This document shows, piece after piece, positions 51,373-59,299 of a DNA stretch of 64,000 nucleotides. Origin of the DNA: Ornatilinea sp. GTDB taxonomy: Bacteria; Chloroflexota; Anaerolineae; Anaerolineales; Anaerolineaceae. The notes below the pieces were generated by a model. It made no database searches. It was not told the origin of the DNA and was given only the letters and a program-made list of their open reading frames with translations. How positions within the stretch are numbered: position 1 is the stretch's first letter; the number at the start of each line of letters is the position of its first letter. The position numbers were made by a program, and so were the translations under genes. The DNA lies in NCBI GenBank assembly GCA_018433975.1, contig JAHDQE010000034.1:52575-116574 (forward strand). The letters are read 5' to 3'.

Positions 51373-52110
51373 ATGAAAAAGACTTTTGATATATTGCTGC
51401 TCATCGCGCGGCCGGCAGCCGGGAAAAGCGAAGTAATTAAATATCTGAAACAGACCGGGGTTCAGGAGCGAATAGATCGTTTTCATGTCGGGCGTTTTGA
51501 GGAAATTGATGATTTCCCCATGCTTTGGGCATGGTTTGAGGAAGATGAACTGCTTGCCAAAGCTGGTCGTCCCAGGCTGCACACGGATGAAAATAACTAT
51601 TTCAAATACCCTTATCTTTGGAATGTTTTGATTGAGCGGATTTGTCTGGAATATCAAAAACTTATGCGGGATAAAACACCGGAGCCGGACCAATTTACCG
51701 CGATCATTGAATTCTCCCGTGGGAAAGAGCATGGCGGATATAAACAAGCCTTTCAACACCTCTGTGAAGATGTCCTTAAAAAAGCTGCGATTTTATATAT
51801 TGATGTCCCCTGGGAAGAGTCTTTACGAAAAAATCGTCGCCGTTTTAACCCGGATCGTCCTGACAGCATACTGGAACATGGATTGGAAGACGAAAAGTTG
51901 GAGCGGCTTTATAAAGAAACCGATTGGGAAGAAATCAGTGCAGGCGATCCCGCATTTATTCAAGCACAGGGCTTTTCCATCCCTTACGCAGTGATGAACA
52001 ATGAAGACGATGTCACCACGTCGGGTGGTGAATTATTAGGTAAGCGGCTGGAGGAAACCTTGAAAAGGCTCTGGGAACATTATCAAAACCGCCCCATCCA
52101 TAAGGCATAA
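51373..52110 (+). CDS. P-loop NTPase/kinase-like protein of unknown function
   Basis: 245 residues. The N-terminal ILLLIARPAAGKSEVIKYLKQTG is a Walker A loop (A-R-P-A-A-G-K-S) like small-molecule kinases. Other marks are IDRFHVGRFEEIDDFPMLWAWFEED, FTAIIEFSRGKEHGGYKQAFQHL and AAILYIDVPWEESLRKNRRRFNPDRPDSILEHGLEDEKLERLY, the last two looking like a lid and an adenylate-kinase-like Arg segment. It is not assigned to a named family and its substrate cannot be told. Monocistronic between divergent smpB and convergent typA, with a terminator after it. A TATAAT at 51321-51326 may be its -10 box. Confidence 0.8.
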   Translation: MKKTFDILLLIARPAAGKSEVIKYLKQTGVQERIDRFHVGRFEEIDDFPMLWAWFEEDELLAKAGRPRLHTDENNYFKYPYLWNVLIERICLEYQKLMRDKTPEPDQFTAIIEFSRGKEHGGYKQAFQHLCEDVLKKAAILYIDVPWEESLRKNRRRFNPDRPDSILEHGLEDEKLERLYKETDWEEISAGDPAFIQAQGFSIPYAVMNNEDDVTTSGGELLGKRLEETLKRLWEHYQNRPIHKA

Positions 52111-52133
52111 TCTCCGACAAAAACCTTATGATC

Positions 52134-52165
52134 AAAACAGCGCTCTCACGAGGAAGCGCTGTTTT
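52134..52165. terminator. Bidirectional terminator
   Basis: A perfect 11-bp stem, AAAACAGCGCT (52134-52144) with AGCGCTGTTTT (52155-52165), between the convergent P-loop gene and typA, with A/T tracts on both sides. Confidence 0.88.
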
Positions 52166-52174
52166 ATTTCTCAA

Positions 52175-54028
52175 TCAGGCAACTTTTTCTTTGGCTTTTT
52201 TCACCAATTTGCCCCGTTCTTCAGTATTAAGGATCCGCTTCCGAATGCGCAAATTCTCCGGAGTGACTTCCAATAACTCATCCTCATTCAAAAATTCAAT
52301 CATTTGATCCAGGCTCATCTCTCGCGGAGTGGTTAACCGGTACTCAATATCTTTATTGGATTGTCTCATATTGGTGAGGTGCTTTTTCTTGCAAACATTA
52401 ATCGGAATATCTCCCGCCTTAGGAGTTTCACCGATCACCATTCCCTCATAAACCGGCACTCCGGCGCCTAAAAACAGGATTCCTCGATCTTCGGCATTTT
52501 TCAACCCGTATGTCGACGTATCTCCAGCTTCCCAGGCAACCATAGAACCCGAATTTCGCGAGATAATCTCACCCGCCCAGGGTTCATACCCATGAAACAC
52601 AGAGTTCATGATCCCCATACCACGAGTCGCCGTGAGAAACTGGTAACGGAATCCCAGGAGACCTCGGGTGGGCACCAGATAGGTCAAATGCACAGAATCT
52701 CCCTGCTGATTTGACATGTCAAGCATTTTCCCGCGGCGAGGACCCAAAAGTTCTACAACGGTACCCATCGCATCAGTGGTTGTTTCAATGAACACTTCCT
52801 CATAGGGCTCCAGCACTTCTCCGTCAGGCCCATCTTTAATGATAGCCTCGGGGCGCGATACCTGAAACTCATACCCCTCACGCCGCATAGTTTCGATGAG
52901 AATAGCCAGATGCAATTCGCCTCGTCCGGACACAACAAAAGTATCCGCGCTGTCCGTTTCTTCCACACGCAAAGCAACATTATTGCGCTTTTCTTCAAAC
53001 AGGCGCTCTCTCAGCTTACGAGAAGTCCCCCATTTCCCTTCACGTCCCGAGAAAGGAGATGTATTGACGCCAAAGGTCATTCGCACCGTGGGAGCTTCCA
53101 CCACAATCGCAGGCAAGGCATCCGGGTATGCAGGATCACACAACGTTTCCCCAATTTCTACCGTTTCTAATCCCGAAATCGTAACAATTTCACCGGCGCC
53201 TGCTTCCTCCACCTCGATTTTTTCAAGTCCGCTGAAAATCGATAGATATCGGGCCTCTTCTATTACTTCTTCGCCATTCAACTGGATTCGGACTACTTTT
53301 TGTCGGGCTTTCAGTTGGCCGGCAAAAATTCTGCCAACCGCTGTAACACCGCGGTACGTATCATAGCCCTGATTCGCAATCAACATTCGAAAAGGAGCAT
53401 CCAAATCGACTTCCGGGCAGGGTATCCGGTTTAAGATGGCTTCAAACAGGGGTTGGAGATTCTCTTCCAGTTCAGGTGTCTTACCCGCCTTTCCGGACAA
53501 ACCATCCGAATAGACCACCTCAAAATCGGCCTGAGAGTCGCTCGCACCGAGCTCAATAAATAGATCAAACGTCTGGTTTAAAACGCGTTCCGGATCAGCA
53601 TCTCTTCGGTCCAATTTGTTAATGACCACAATAGCCGGATGTCCCATCTGTAAAGCCTTTTTAAGGACAAATCGGGTTTGTGGCATCGGACCTTCCACTG
53701 CGTCCACCAGCAGCAGAACCCCATCCACCATATTAAGTACCCGCTCCACTTCACCGCCAAAGTCCGCATGGCCTGGCGTATCAACGATATTAATTTTGAT
53801 CAGATCTCCACTTTTTGGATCTGGAATGGTAATGGCTGTATTCTTCGATAAAATAGTAATGCCGCGCTCTCGCTCCAGGTCATTGGAATCCATTACTCTT
53901 TCCGCGACTTGCTGGTTTTCCCGAAAAACACGCGCCTGTTTCAACATTCCATCCACAAGCGTGGTTTTTCCATGATCAACGTGCGCAATAATTGCTACAT
54001 TTCGTAAATCTGTTCTTTTTTTCAACAT
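52175..54028 (-). CDS. typA: Ribosome-associated GTPase TypA/BipA
   Basis: 617 residues from ATG 54028 (GGTGA eight bases before; a longer reading to 54064 is unlikely as the family starts close to this Met). G1 [10 protein letters not shown], switch [11 protein letters not shown]3 [15 protein letters not shown] and G4 NKLDR are intact. Domain II, the EF-G-like domains and the BipA-specific C terminus (NCYIE-type region with [26 protein letters not shown] and [10 protein letters not shown]) follow. BipA is a translational GTPase that helps 50S assembly and stress or low-temperature growth. A hairpin lies in its leader. Confidence 0.97.
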   Translation of the reverse strand: MLKKRTDLRNVAIIAHVDHGKTTLVDGMLKQARVFRENQQVAERVMDSNDLERERGITILSKNTAITIPDPKSGDLIKINIVDTPGHADFGGEVERVLNMVDGVLLLVDAVEGPMPQTRFVLKKALQMGHPAIVVINKLDRRDADPERVLNQTFDLFIELGASDSQADFEVVYSDGLSGKAGKTPELEENLQPLFEAILNRIPCPEVDLDAPFRMLIANQGYDTYRGVTAVGRIFAGQLKARQKVVRIQLNGEEVIEEARYLSIFSGLEKIEVEEAGAGEIVTISGLETVEIGETLCDPAYPDALPAIVVEAPTVRMTFGVNTSPFSGREGKWGTSRKLRERLFEEKRNNVALRVEETDSADTFVVSGRGELHLAILIETMRREGYEFQVSRPEAIIKDGPDGEVLEPYEEVFIETTTDAMGTVVELLGPRRGKMLDMSNQQGDSVHLTYLVPTRGLLGFRYQFLTATRGMGIMNSVFHGYEPWAGEIISRNSGSMVAWEAGDTSTYGLKNAEDRGILFLGAGVPVYEGMVIGETPKAGDIPINVCKKKHLTNMRQSNKDIEYRLTTPREMSLDQMIEFLNEDELLEVTPENLRIRKRILNTEERGKLVKKAKEKVA

Positions 54029-54397
54029 AAAACTTTCACCCGTAATAACCCTTCTATACAACACAACCTGAATTAAATAACCTTACAGGTTGTTTCTAAA
54101 CACGCCCAAGCGAAGAATTATACACCCAATATCCCCCCCAATGTAAAACGAGTTGGCAGTTTACTTAATTTGCCTCTCTTTACTCGTCTCTTTGATCCAT
54201 ACGGCTCTTCACTATTCTTGATATTTCGAATCCCACTATAGACTACTTTTTGTTCACCTTCTACCTTATGCACAATCCTGATGCGCCAACCAGTTATACA
54301 TCGCTCCATTTTTACACACATACACACCCCATATTTAATTTTGTTGTGGGGTGTGTATGTGTGATTTGGAATCTCAATACCCGGACCTGTCGGGGTA
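54029..54397. other. 369-base intergenic region upstream of typA
   Basis: It contains, from the typA side: an inverted repeat ACAACCTG/CAGGTTGT (54063-54093) in the presumed typA leader; a minus-strand TATAAT (54117-54122) as probable -10 of typA with a poor -35; and the long hairpin at 54315-54363. A weak inverted repeat spans the stop codon of the ABC gene (54377-54399). A 69-codon minus-strand frame (54118-54327) starts inside the long hairpin, is Arg/Lys-rich and does not look like a gene. Confidence 0.6.
54315..54363. repeat. Perfect 17-bp inverted repeat (long hairpin)
   Basis: CACACATACACACCCCA (54315-54331) pairs fully with 54347-54363 around a 15-base AT-rich loop. It lies about 35 bases past the end of the ABC exporter operon and 290 bases before typA. 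No U-run follows on either strand, so it is not a textbook terminator; it may stabilise the 3' end of the exporter mRNA. Confidence 0.85.
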
Positions 54398-56323
54398 TTA
54401 CGTCAACTGGTATTGTCCGGTATACAACTGATAATAGCGCCCTTTTTGTTCCAACAGCTCTTCGTGGTCGCCGCGTTCTATGATCTCCCCGTTCTCAAGA
54501 ACGATGATCGCATTCGAGTTGCGGACGGTGGAAAGTCTATGAGCGATCACAAAAACGGTTCGCCCAACCATCAGGGTGTCCATACCTTTTTCAATTAAGC
54601 GCTCCGTCCGGGTATCAATCGAACTGGTAGCCTCATCCAGAATCATAACCAAAGGGTTTGCAACTGCTGCGCGGGCAATAGCCAACAACTGGCGCTGGCC
54701 CTGCGAAAGATTACCGCCATCGCTGGTAATGTAGGTGTTATACCCTTGAGGCAAGCGTTTGATAAATGAATGTGCGCTGACCTGTTTTGCCACTGCAATG
54801 CATTCTTCATCGGTTGCGTCCAGACGCCCGTAACGGATATTATCCATCACGGTGCCGGAGAATAAATGCGTGTCCTGAAGGACCATTCCCAAAGACTGGC
54901 GCAGAGGGCCCTTCTTGATCATCTTGACATCTATCCCGTCATAAGTAATTTGCCCCTCTTCAATTTCATAAAAACGGTTCAGCAGATTGGCAATTGTTGT
55001 TTTCCCAGCACCCGTTGAGCCGACAAATGCGAGTTTTTGCCCTGGTTTGGCGTATGGGGAAATTTTATTCAATACAATTTTGTTCGGTTCATAACCAAAG
55101 ACCACATCATGGAAGCGCACATCGCCTTTAAGTTCAATATACTCAACCGTTCCATCCGCATGAGGGAATCTCCACGCCCAATGGGTAGGTTTGTTGCCGT
55201 TTATATTGGGCTCAATCGAACCATCTTCTTTTTTTGTAACTCCGACCAGCGTGACCACGCCGTCATCTATCTCGGGGTCCTGGTCCATAACTTCAAAAAC
55301 ACGTTCCGCACCGGCTAAAGCGGCTAACAGATTATTGAGCTGGTTGGTGATTTGTGTTATGGGCTGTCCCATCTGGCGCGAATACTGAAGAAAAGCTGCC
55401 AAAGAGCCGATATCAAATCTGCCCACTACCGTCAGCACCCCACCAAATAATGCCGTAGCAGCGTACGAAATGTTATTCAAATTCATCCCAATAGGCATCA
55501 CAACAGCTGCATAAAAATTCGCATTGGTTGAGGCTACCCGATAATTTTCATTCAATTCTTTATAATCAGTAACCGCATTGTTCTCTCGGTTAAACACTTT
55601 CACAACCTTGAGCCCATCCACCATTTCCTCAATATATCCATTTAAATTCCCCAATGTTCTTTGTTGATCTTTGTAGTAAGCAGAGCTTTTTCCTGTAATC
55701 TTGGACATCACAAAAAACATCAGGATCAAAACCAACAAGGTAACAACAAACAGGGTCGGACTCAATATCAGCATCATTACGACCGAACCCACAAACAGCA
55801 GTGCGCTGGAAATAAAAGAGGTCACACTTTGCTCAAGCGCCAGTTGAATATTGTCGATATCATTGGTATATCGACTCATTAATTCCCCATGGGTGTGGGT
55901 ATCAAAATATTTAATGGGCAGACTCTGCATTTTATTAAATAAATCGGCACGAAGTTTATTCGTCGTTCTTTGGGCAATCACAACCATGGTTCTATTCTGA
56001 ATGTATAGAGCACAAACTCCAAACAGATAGATTGCGCCCAAACCAGTTAATGCAGTTGCTAAACCTTTAAAATTTCCGGGAAGGATGTAATTATTAAGCA
56101 AAGGTTTGAGGAAATAGTTGCCCGCCAGAGCACTGGACGAGCTGAGCAAAAGCATCACCACAACCAGCATCAATGCCAGTTTGTGATTCATAAGATAGGT
56201 CAATAAGCGGCGCAATGTTTGTTTTGCGTTTTTGGGCTTTTCGAATCCTCGCGCAGGCCCACCGCCGCCCCGGCCCACCGGGGCGCTGCTGCCACGAACT
56301 TCTGAAGGTTTATTTTCAGCCAT
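54398..56323 (-). CDS. ABC exporter half-transporter with catalytic ATP site
   Basis: 641 residues: a Gly/Pro-rich N-terminal tail, six membrane helices (about 45-340) and an ATPase domain. Walker A GSTGAGKTT, signature LSQGQ (altered from LSGGQ), Walker B VMILDE with catalytic Glu564, and H-loop His595 are visible. An insert before the ATPase (about 365-400, THWAWRFPHADGTVEYIEL) is typical of the TM288/YfiC branch. It pairs with the protein encoded just upstream, whose site is degenerate. Its start overlaps that gene by eight bases. Such heterodimers export drugs or lipids, driven by ATP. Confidence 0.95.
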   Translation of the reverse strand: MAENKPSEVRGSSAPVGRGGGGPARGFEKPKNAKQTLRRLLTYLMNHKLALMLVVVMLLLSSSSALAGNYFLKPLLNNYILPGNFKGLATALTGLGAIYLFGVCALYIQNRTMVVIAQRTTNKLRADLFNKMQSLPIKYFDTHTHGELMSRYTNDIDNIQLALEQSVTSFISSALLFVGSVVMMLILSPTLFVVTLLVLILMFFVMSKITGKSSAYYKDQQRTLGNLNGYIEEMVDGLKVVKVFNRENNAVTDYKELNENYRVASTNANFYAAVVMPIGMNLNNISYAATALFGGVLTVVGRFDIGSLAAFLQYSRQMGQPITQITNQLNNLLAALAGAERVFEVMDQDPEIDDGVVTLVGVTKKEDGSIEPNINGNKPTHWAWRFPHADGTVEYIELKGDVRFHDVVFGYEPNKIVLNKISPYAKPGQKLAFVGSTGAGKTTIANLLNRFYEIEEGQITYDGIDVKMIKKGPLRQSLGMVLQDTHLFSGTVMDNIRYGRLDATDEECIAVAKQVSAHSFIKRLPQGYNTYITSDGGNLSQGQRQLLAIARAAVANPLVMILDEATSSIDTRTERLIEKGMDTLMVGRTVFVIAHRLSTVRNSNAIIVLENGEIIERGDHEELLEQKGRYYQLYTGQYQLT

Positions 56324-58091
56324 TTGTCAATACCCCTTCCTGCTGGGATGTGTTAATTTCTTGATAAACTTTATTTGTTGCTAATAATTCGTCATGGGTC
56401 CCCATTCCCACAATTTTCCCGTCGTCAAGGACAATAATTTGATCTGCGTTCCGTACCGAGCTGATTCGCTGAGCAATGATCAGCACTGTCGTGTCGGCCA
56501 GATTATTGAAAAACGATTCGCGAATTTTTGCCTCGGTTGAAGAGTCCACCGCACTGGTACTGTCATCCAGGATCAGGATCTTCGGTTTTCTCAACATCGC
56601 ACGCGCTATACACAAACGCTGCCGTTGTCCCCCCGAAACATTCACACCGCCCTGCCCAAGATCCGTATCATACCCCTCCGGAAATGTCATAATAAAATCA
56701 TGCGCTTGTGCGTCTTTGCAAGCAGCTTCAACCTCTTCCTGCGTTGCATTTTCGTTGCCCCAGAGAACATTTTCACGAATGGTGCCCGAAAACAGTACAT
56801 TTTTCTGCAATACCACGCCAATTCCAGCCCGCAAATCTTCCAGTTTGTAATCCCGCACATCAATATCGTCTACCCAAACACTACCCTCGGTAGCTTCATA
56901 CAGGCGTGGAATTAAGTTAACCAGAGTCGATTTTCCGGTTCCGGTGCCTCCAACCAGGCCGACAACTTCGCCCGGTTTAATAGTAAAACTGATATCCTGC
57001 AGCACATCATCGCCGCTGCCGGTCACATTGTATTTAAAAGATACATCTCGAAATTCAATCTTCCCTGATTTAACTTTGGGAGATTCTTGAATGGAAATTT
57101 CCGGATCGCCCTGGGTGATCGAATATTCCGGCTTGTTGGTAATATCCACTTCCGTTTCCAATACTTCCAGTACGCGTTCGCCGCTGGCAATCGCACGAGC
57201 GCTCATTACAATTACCATAGAAAGCATCATCACACTCATTAAAATTTGGATGATATAACTGATGAAGCTGATCAACTCGCCTGCGCCCAACCCTCCGGAA
57301 AACACCAGATTACCGCCAAACCAAATGATAGCCAAAGTTGCACTATTCATAATCAGCATCATGATCGGCATATTCAAAATAGCTAAACTGGAAGCCTTGA
57401 CTGCGGCATTCGTTAACTCATCGTTTGATTTCTTGAACTTTTCTTCCTCATAATCCATGCGGACTAAAGATTTCACTACTCGAATTCCAATCAAATTTTC
57501 CTGAAGCGTTCTGTTGATTTGATCAATTTTTTCTTGCACAACCGAAAATAAATGAATGGCTTTTCGCATGATCAAAAAAACGAAAAACGCCAGCAGCGGA
57601 ATTGCAATAGCCAGGACGATGGACAGTTGAGCGTTAATGCTGTAAGCAAAAACAAAAGCAATAACCAGCATCATCGGTGAGCGCAGCAATAAACGTAATA
57701 TCATCAAAAAGGTAAGCTGTAAGTTGTTCACATCATTGGTTAGCCGCGTTACCAGCGAAGCCGTACTGAAATGATCGATATTTTTAAATGAAAATGTTTG
57801 AATTTTCTCAAACAAAGCCTCTCTCAAATTCGCGCCAAACCCTTGTCCGGCAATTGAAGCAGTCCGCATAAAAGCAATTCCCGTGATGATTGCAGTGACG
57901 GCCAACAGAACCATGATGACGCCAATTTTAGCGATATACCCCAGATCTCCATTAGGAATACCATTATCCACAATCCGGGACATCAAAATAGGCATACTGA
58001 GTTCCGCTAATACATCCAACAAAACCAAAAAAGGCGACAGAAAGACATATTTTTTATACTTTCCGATATAAACCGCTAATTTTCTAATCAA
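56316..58091 (-). CDS. ABC exporter half-transporter with degenerate ATP site
   Basis: 591 residues from a TTG start with AAGGAG about eight bases before it. Six membrane helices (about 15-300) precede an ATPase domain with Walker A GGTGTGKST, a normal signature VSGGQ, Walker B ILILDD in which the catalytic Glu is Asp510, and Gln541 in place of the H-loop His (IIAQRISS). These changes match the TM287 side of the TM287/288 heterodimer. Together with the next gene it forms a transporter with one working and one regulatory ATP site. MarR and two palindromic operators upstream suggest control by the exported compound. Confidence 0.95.
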   Translation of the reverse strand: MIRKLAVYIGKYKKYVFLSPFLVLLDVLAELSMPILMSRIVDNGIPNGDLGYIAKIGVIMVLLAVTAIITGIAFMRTASIAGQGFGANLREALFEKIQTFSFKNIDHFSTASLVTRLTNDVNNLQLTFLMILRLLLRSPMMLVIAFVFAYSINAQLSIVLAIAIPLLAFFVFLIMRKAIHLFSVVQEKIDQINRTLQENLIGIRVVKSLVRMDYEEEKFKKSNDELTNAAVKASSLAILNMPIMMLIMNSATLAIIWFGGNLVFSGGLGAGELISFISYIIQILMSVMMLSMVIVMSARAIASGERVLEVLETEVDITNKPEYSITQGDPEISIQESPKVKSGKIEFRDVSFKYNVTGSGDDVLQDISFTIKPGEVVGLVGGTGTGKSTLVNLIPRLYEATEGSVWVDDIDVRDYKLEDLRAGIGVVLQKNVLFSGTIRENVLWGNENATQEEVEAACKDAQAHDFIMTFPEGYDTDLGQGGVNVSGGQRQRLCIARAMLRKPKILILDDSTSAVDSSTEAKIRESFFNNLADTTVLIIAQRISSVRNADQIIVLDDGKIVGMGTHDELLATNKVYQEINTSQQEGVLTNG

Positions 58092-58151
58092 TGTTCTTCT
58101 CCTTATTGGAGTAATTATCCTAACCGATTATTTCTGTAAAATTATTAAAAT

Positions 58152-58345
58152 TCAGACAGCAGCATTCTGCCTGACTATTTTTTCAAAACACCACCCTCGC
58201 CCTTGCAGAAATTCATGAAAGGGCTTCAAGTTTTTTTCATACAGGCCAGGCTGATACATACTTTTATATTTGAACCAAATTTGCCACCCCGCTGATATTA
58301 AAATTATCAGGACAATGCCCGCTTAAGTTTAATTAAAATTCTCAT
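58152..58345 (-). pseudogene. Small membrane-protein gene with a one-base frameshift
   Basis: Not recognised. From ATG 58345 the frame reads MRILIKLKR and then hits a stop; adding one G to the GGG run (plus-strand CCC at 58318-58320) opens 64 codons to TGA 58152-58154. The restored product has one membrane helix (GIVLIILISAGWQIWF, about 10-25) and a soluble tail (YQPGLYEKNLKPFHEFLQGRGWCFEKIVRQ). Helix-then-tail composition after the shift is protein-like. It lies in the leader of the MarR-controlled exporter. It could be a real broken gene, a homopolymer error in assembly, or recoding. A longer frame from ATG 58417 is also possible. No good ribosome site is seen. Confidence 0.45.
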
Positions 58346-58418
58346 AATCCGTTTTTCCGGCCGATCAATACCCACAAAGCAGCTCTTCTTTATTCTATAA
58401 CTCCACTTCCGCAACATT

Positions 58419-58434
58419 AGTTAACTAGTTAACT
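58419..58434. promoter_or_regulatory. MarR-type operator of the exporter operon
   Basis: A perfect 16-bp palindrome, AGTTAACTAGTTAACT. Its 12-bp core TTAACTAGTTAA recurs before marR. It would cover about +9 to +24 of the transcript from the promoter at 58449-58477, so a bound repressor would block early transcription. Confidence 0.75.
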
Positions 58435-58448
58435 TTATCTGGCGTAGT

Positions 58449-58477
58449 ATTATTCATCACTCACAATGTTTTGTCAA
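58449..58477 (-). promoter_or_regulatory. Promoter of the ABC exporter operon
   Basis: Minus-strand TTGACA (58472-58477), a 17-bp spacer and AATAAT (58449-58454). Start near 58442; the leader to the exporter TTG is about 350 bases long. Confidence 0.7.
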
Positions 58478-58570
58478 TAGCAAAATTGCATCAGCCGCTA
58501 AATATTAATAACTCCTTAATAATTCCATTGCAAACCTGTTCTGTTTTTGTACAGAAAACATTCCTTTGCC

Positions 58571-59026
58571 TTACGCTGATTCTGTTTCGTCCACTGAATA
58601 ATTGGATAAATTGTTTTGGGCAAGCGAAATCATCAACCGAAATTTTTCAACGTCTTCAGGACTGAAGTTCTGCAGCATAAGTGCATCAATTCGGTTAAAT
58701 GTTTGCTTGATTTCTTTAAGCACTGCATAACTGGCCTCCTCCAGGTAGACTCGGGATATGCGCTCATCTTTCAAATCGGGTTGACGCCGAATATAATGAG
58801 CAGACTCCAGACGTTTGATCACTTTCGAGACGGCAGCAGGTGAAATTTTTAACCGCTCGGCCAACTCCGAATGCGTCAATCCATTTTCGTGGGACAGAAT
58901 AAGCAGCAAAATAGCCTGTCCGCGATACAGCCCAAGATCATCAATAAATTTATCGGTTAATGTAGCGCGGGTACGGCATAGATTAGCCAGCACTCTTCCA
59001 ATCGGATCTTCTATAACAGAATTCAT
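58571..59026 (-). CDS. MarR-family transcriptional regulator
   Basis: 151 residues. Winged helix-turn-helix in the MarR layout: LYRGQAILLLILSHENGLTHSELAERLKISPAAVSKVIKRLESAHYIRRQPDLKDERISRVYLEEASYAVLKEI, with the wing Asp-x-R (DLKDERISRVYLE) and flanking dimerisation helices. MarR proteins usually repress their own gene and a nearby efflux or detoxification gene until a small ligand binds. Here the exporter pair lies downstream on the same strand, and both genes carry the same palindrome at the predicted start. GAGAGG precedes the ATG. Confidence 0.95.
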   Translation of the reverse strand: MNSVIEDPIGRVLANLCRTRATLTDKFIDDLGLYRGQAILLLILSHENGLTHSELAERLKISPAAVSKVIKRLESAHYIRRQPDLKDERISRVYLEEASYAVLKEIKQTFNRIDALMLQNFSPEDVEKFRLMISLAQNNLSNYSVDETESA

Positions 59027-59046
59027 AAAGCCTCTCTCAAAGTTAT

Positions 59047-59068
59047 TTAACTAGTTAAGTAAATTATA
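59047..59068 (-). promoter_or_regulatory. marR promoter (-10) and operator
   Basis: Minus-strand TATAAT (59063-59068) with the operator core TTAACTAGTTAA (59047-59058) covering the predicted start at about 59056. The symmetry continues partly outward (TTAT/GTAA). The same core lies before the exporter, so autoregulation is likely. The -35 is not clear. Confidence 0.7.
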
Positions 59069-59209
59069 AAATACTTTATCCAAATCGACCATGCTTTCCG
59101 GACTTACTCTGTACAACCTCTTTTTAATCAGCACGATAACAATGAAAATTTGGGAACTGTATTAGGATTAATTCAAATTCAAACAGGTTACCTTACAAAA
59201 ATCAAAGTT

Positions 59210-59238
59210 TTGTTAATGGTATGTAGTAAAATTATTTT
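59210..59238 (+). promoter_or_regulatory. Possible promoter of the NYN gene
   Basis: TTGTTA (59210-59215), a 17-bp spacer and TATTTT (59233-59238), 62 bases before the ATG at 59300. Confidence 0.45.
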
Positions 59239-59252
59239 ATAGGAATTCAATC

Positions 59253-59285
59253 GAATGGTTTGTACCCCTTATTACCAAACCATTC
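59253..59285 (+). promoter_or_regulatory. Hairpin next to the ribosome site of the NYN gene
   Basis: A perfect 10-bp stem, GAATGGTTTG (59253-59262) with CAAACCATTC (59276-59285), and a 13-base loop. It ends two to three bases before the AAGGGAG ribosome binding site at about 59288. A protein-bound or alternative fold could control translation. Confidence 0.6.
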
Positions 59286-59299
59286 TAAAGGGAGAATAA

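Larger units (their letters stand above)
58092..58570. other. 479-base marR-to-exporter interval
   Basis: It holds the exporter promoter (58449-58477), a palindromic operator (58419-58434), a small frameshifted membrane-protein reading (58152-58345), and an RNA hairpin at 58152-58174 (TCAGGCAG with CTGTCTGA on the minus strand, one G-U pair) followed by a U-rich stretch about 60 bases before the exporter start. Confidence 0.7.

Noticed and set aside
52896..53366. 156-codon plus-strand frame inside typA
   Set aside because: Lies wholly antisense to a well-conserved gene; Ser/Thr-rich shadow reading.
54118..54327. 69-codon minus-strand frame upstream of typA
   Set aside because: It starts inside the 17-bp hairpin, has no ribosome site, a biased Arg/Lys composition and covers the typA promoter.
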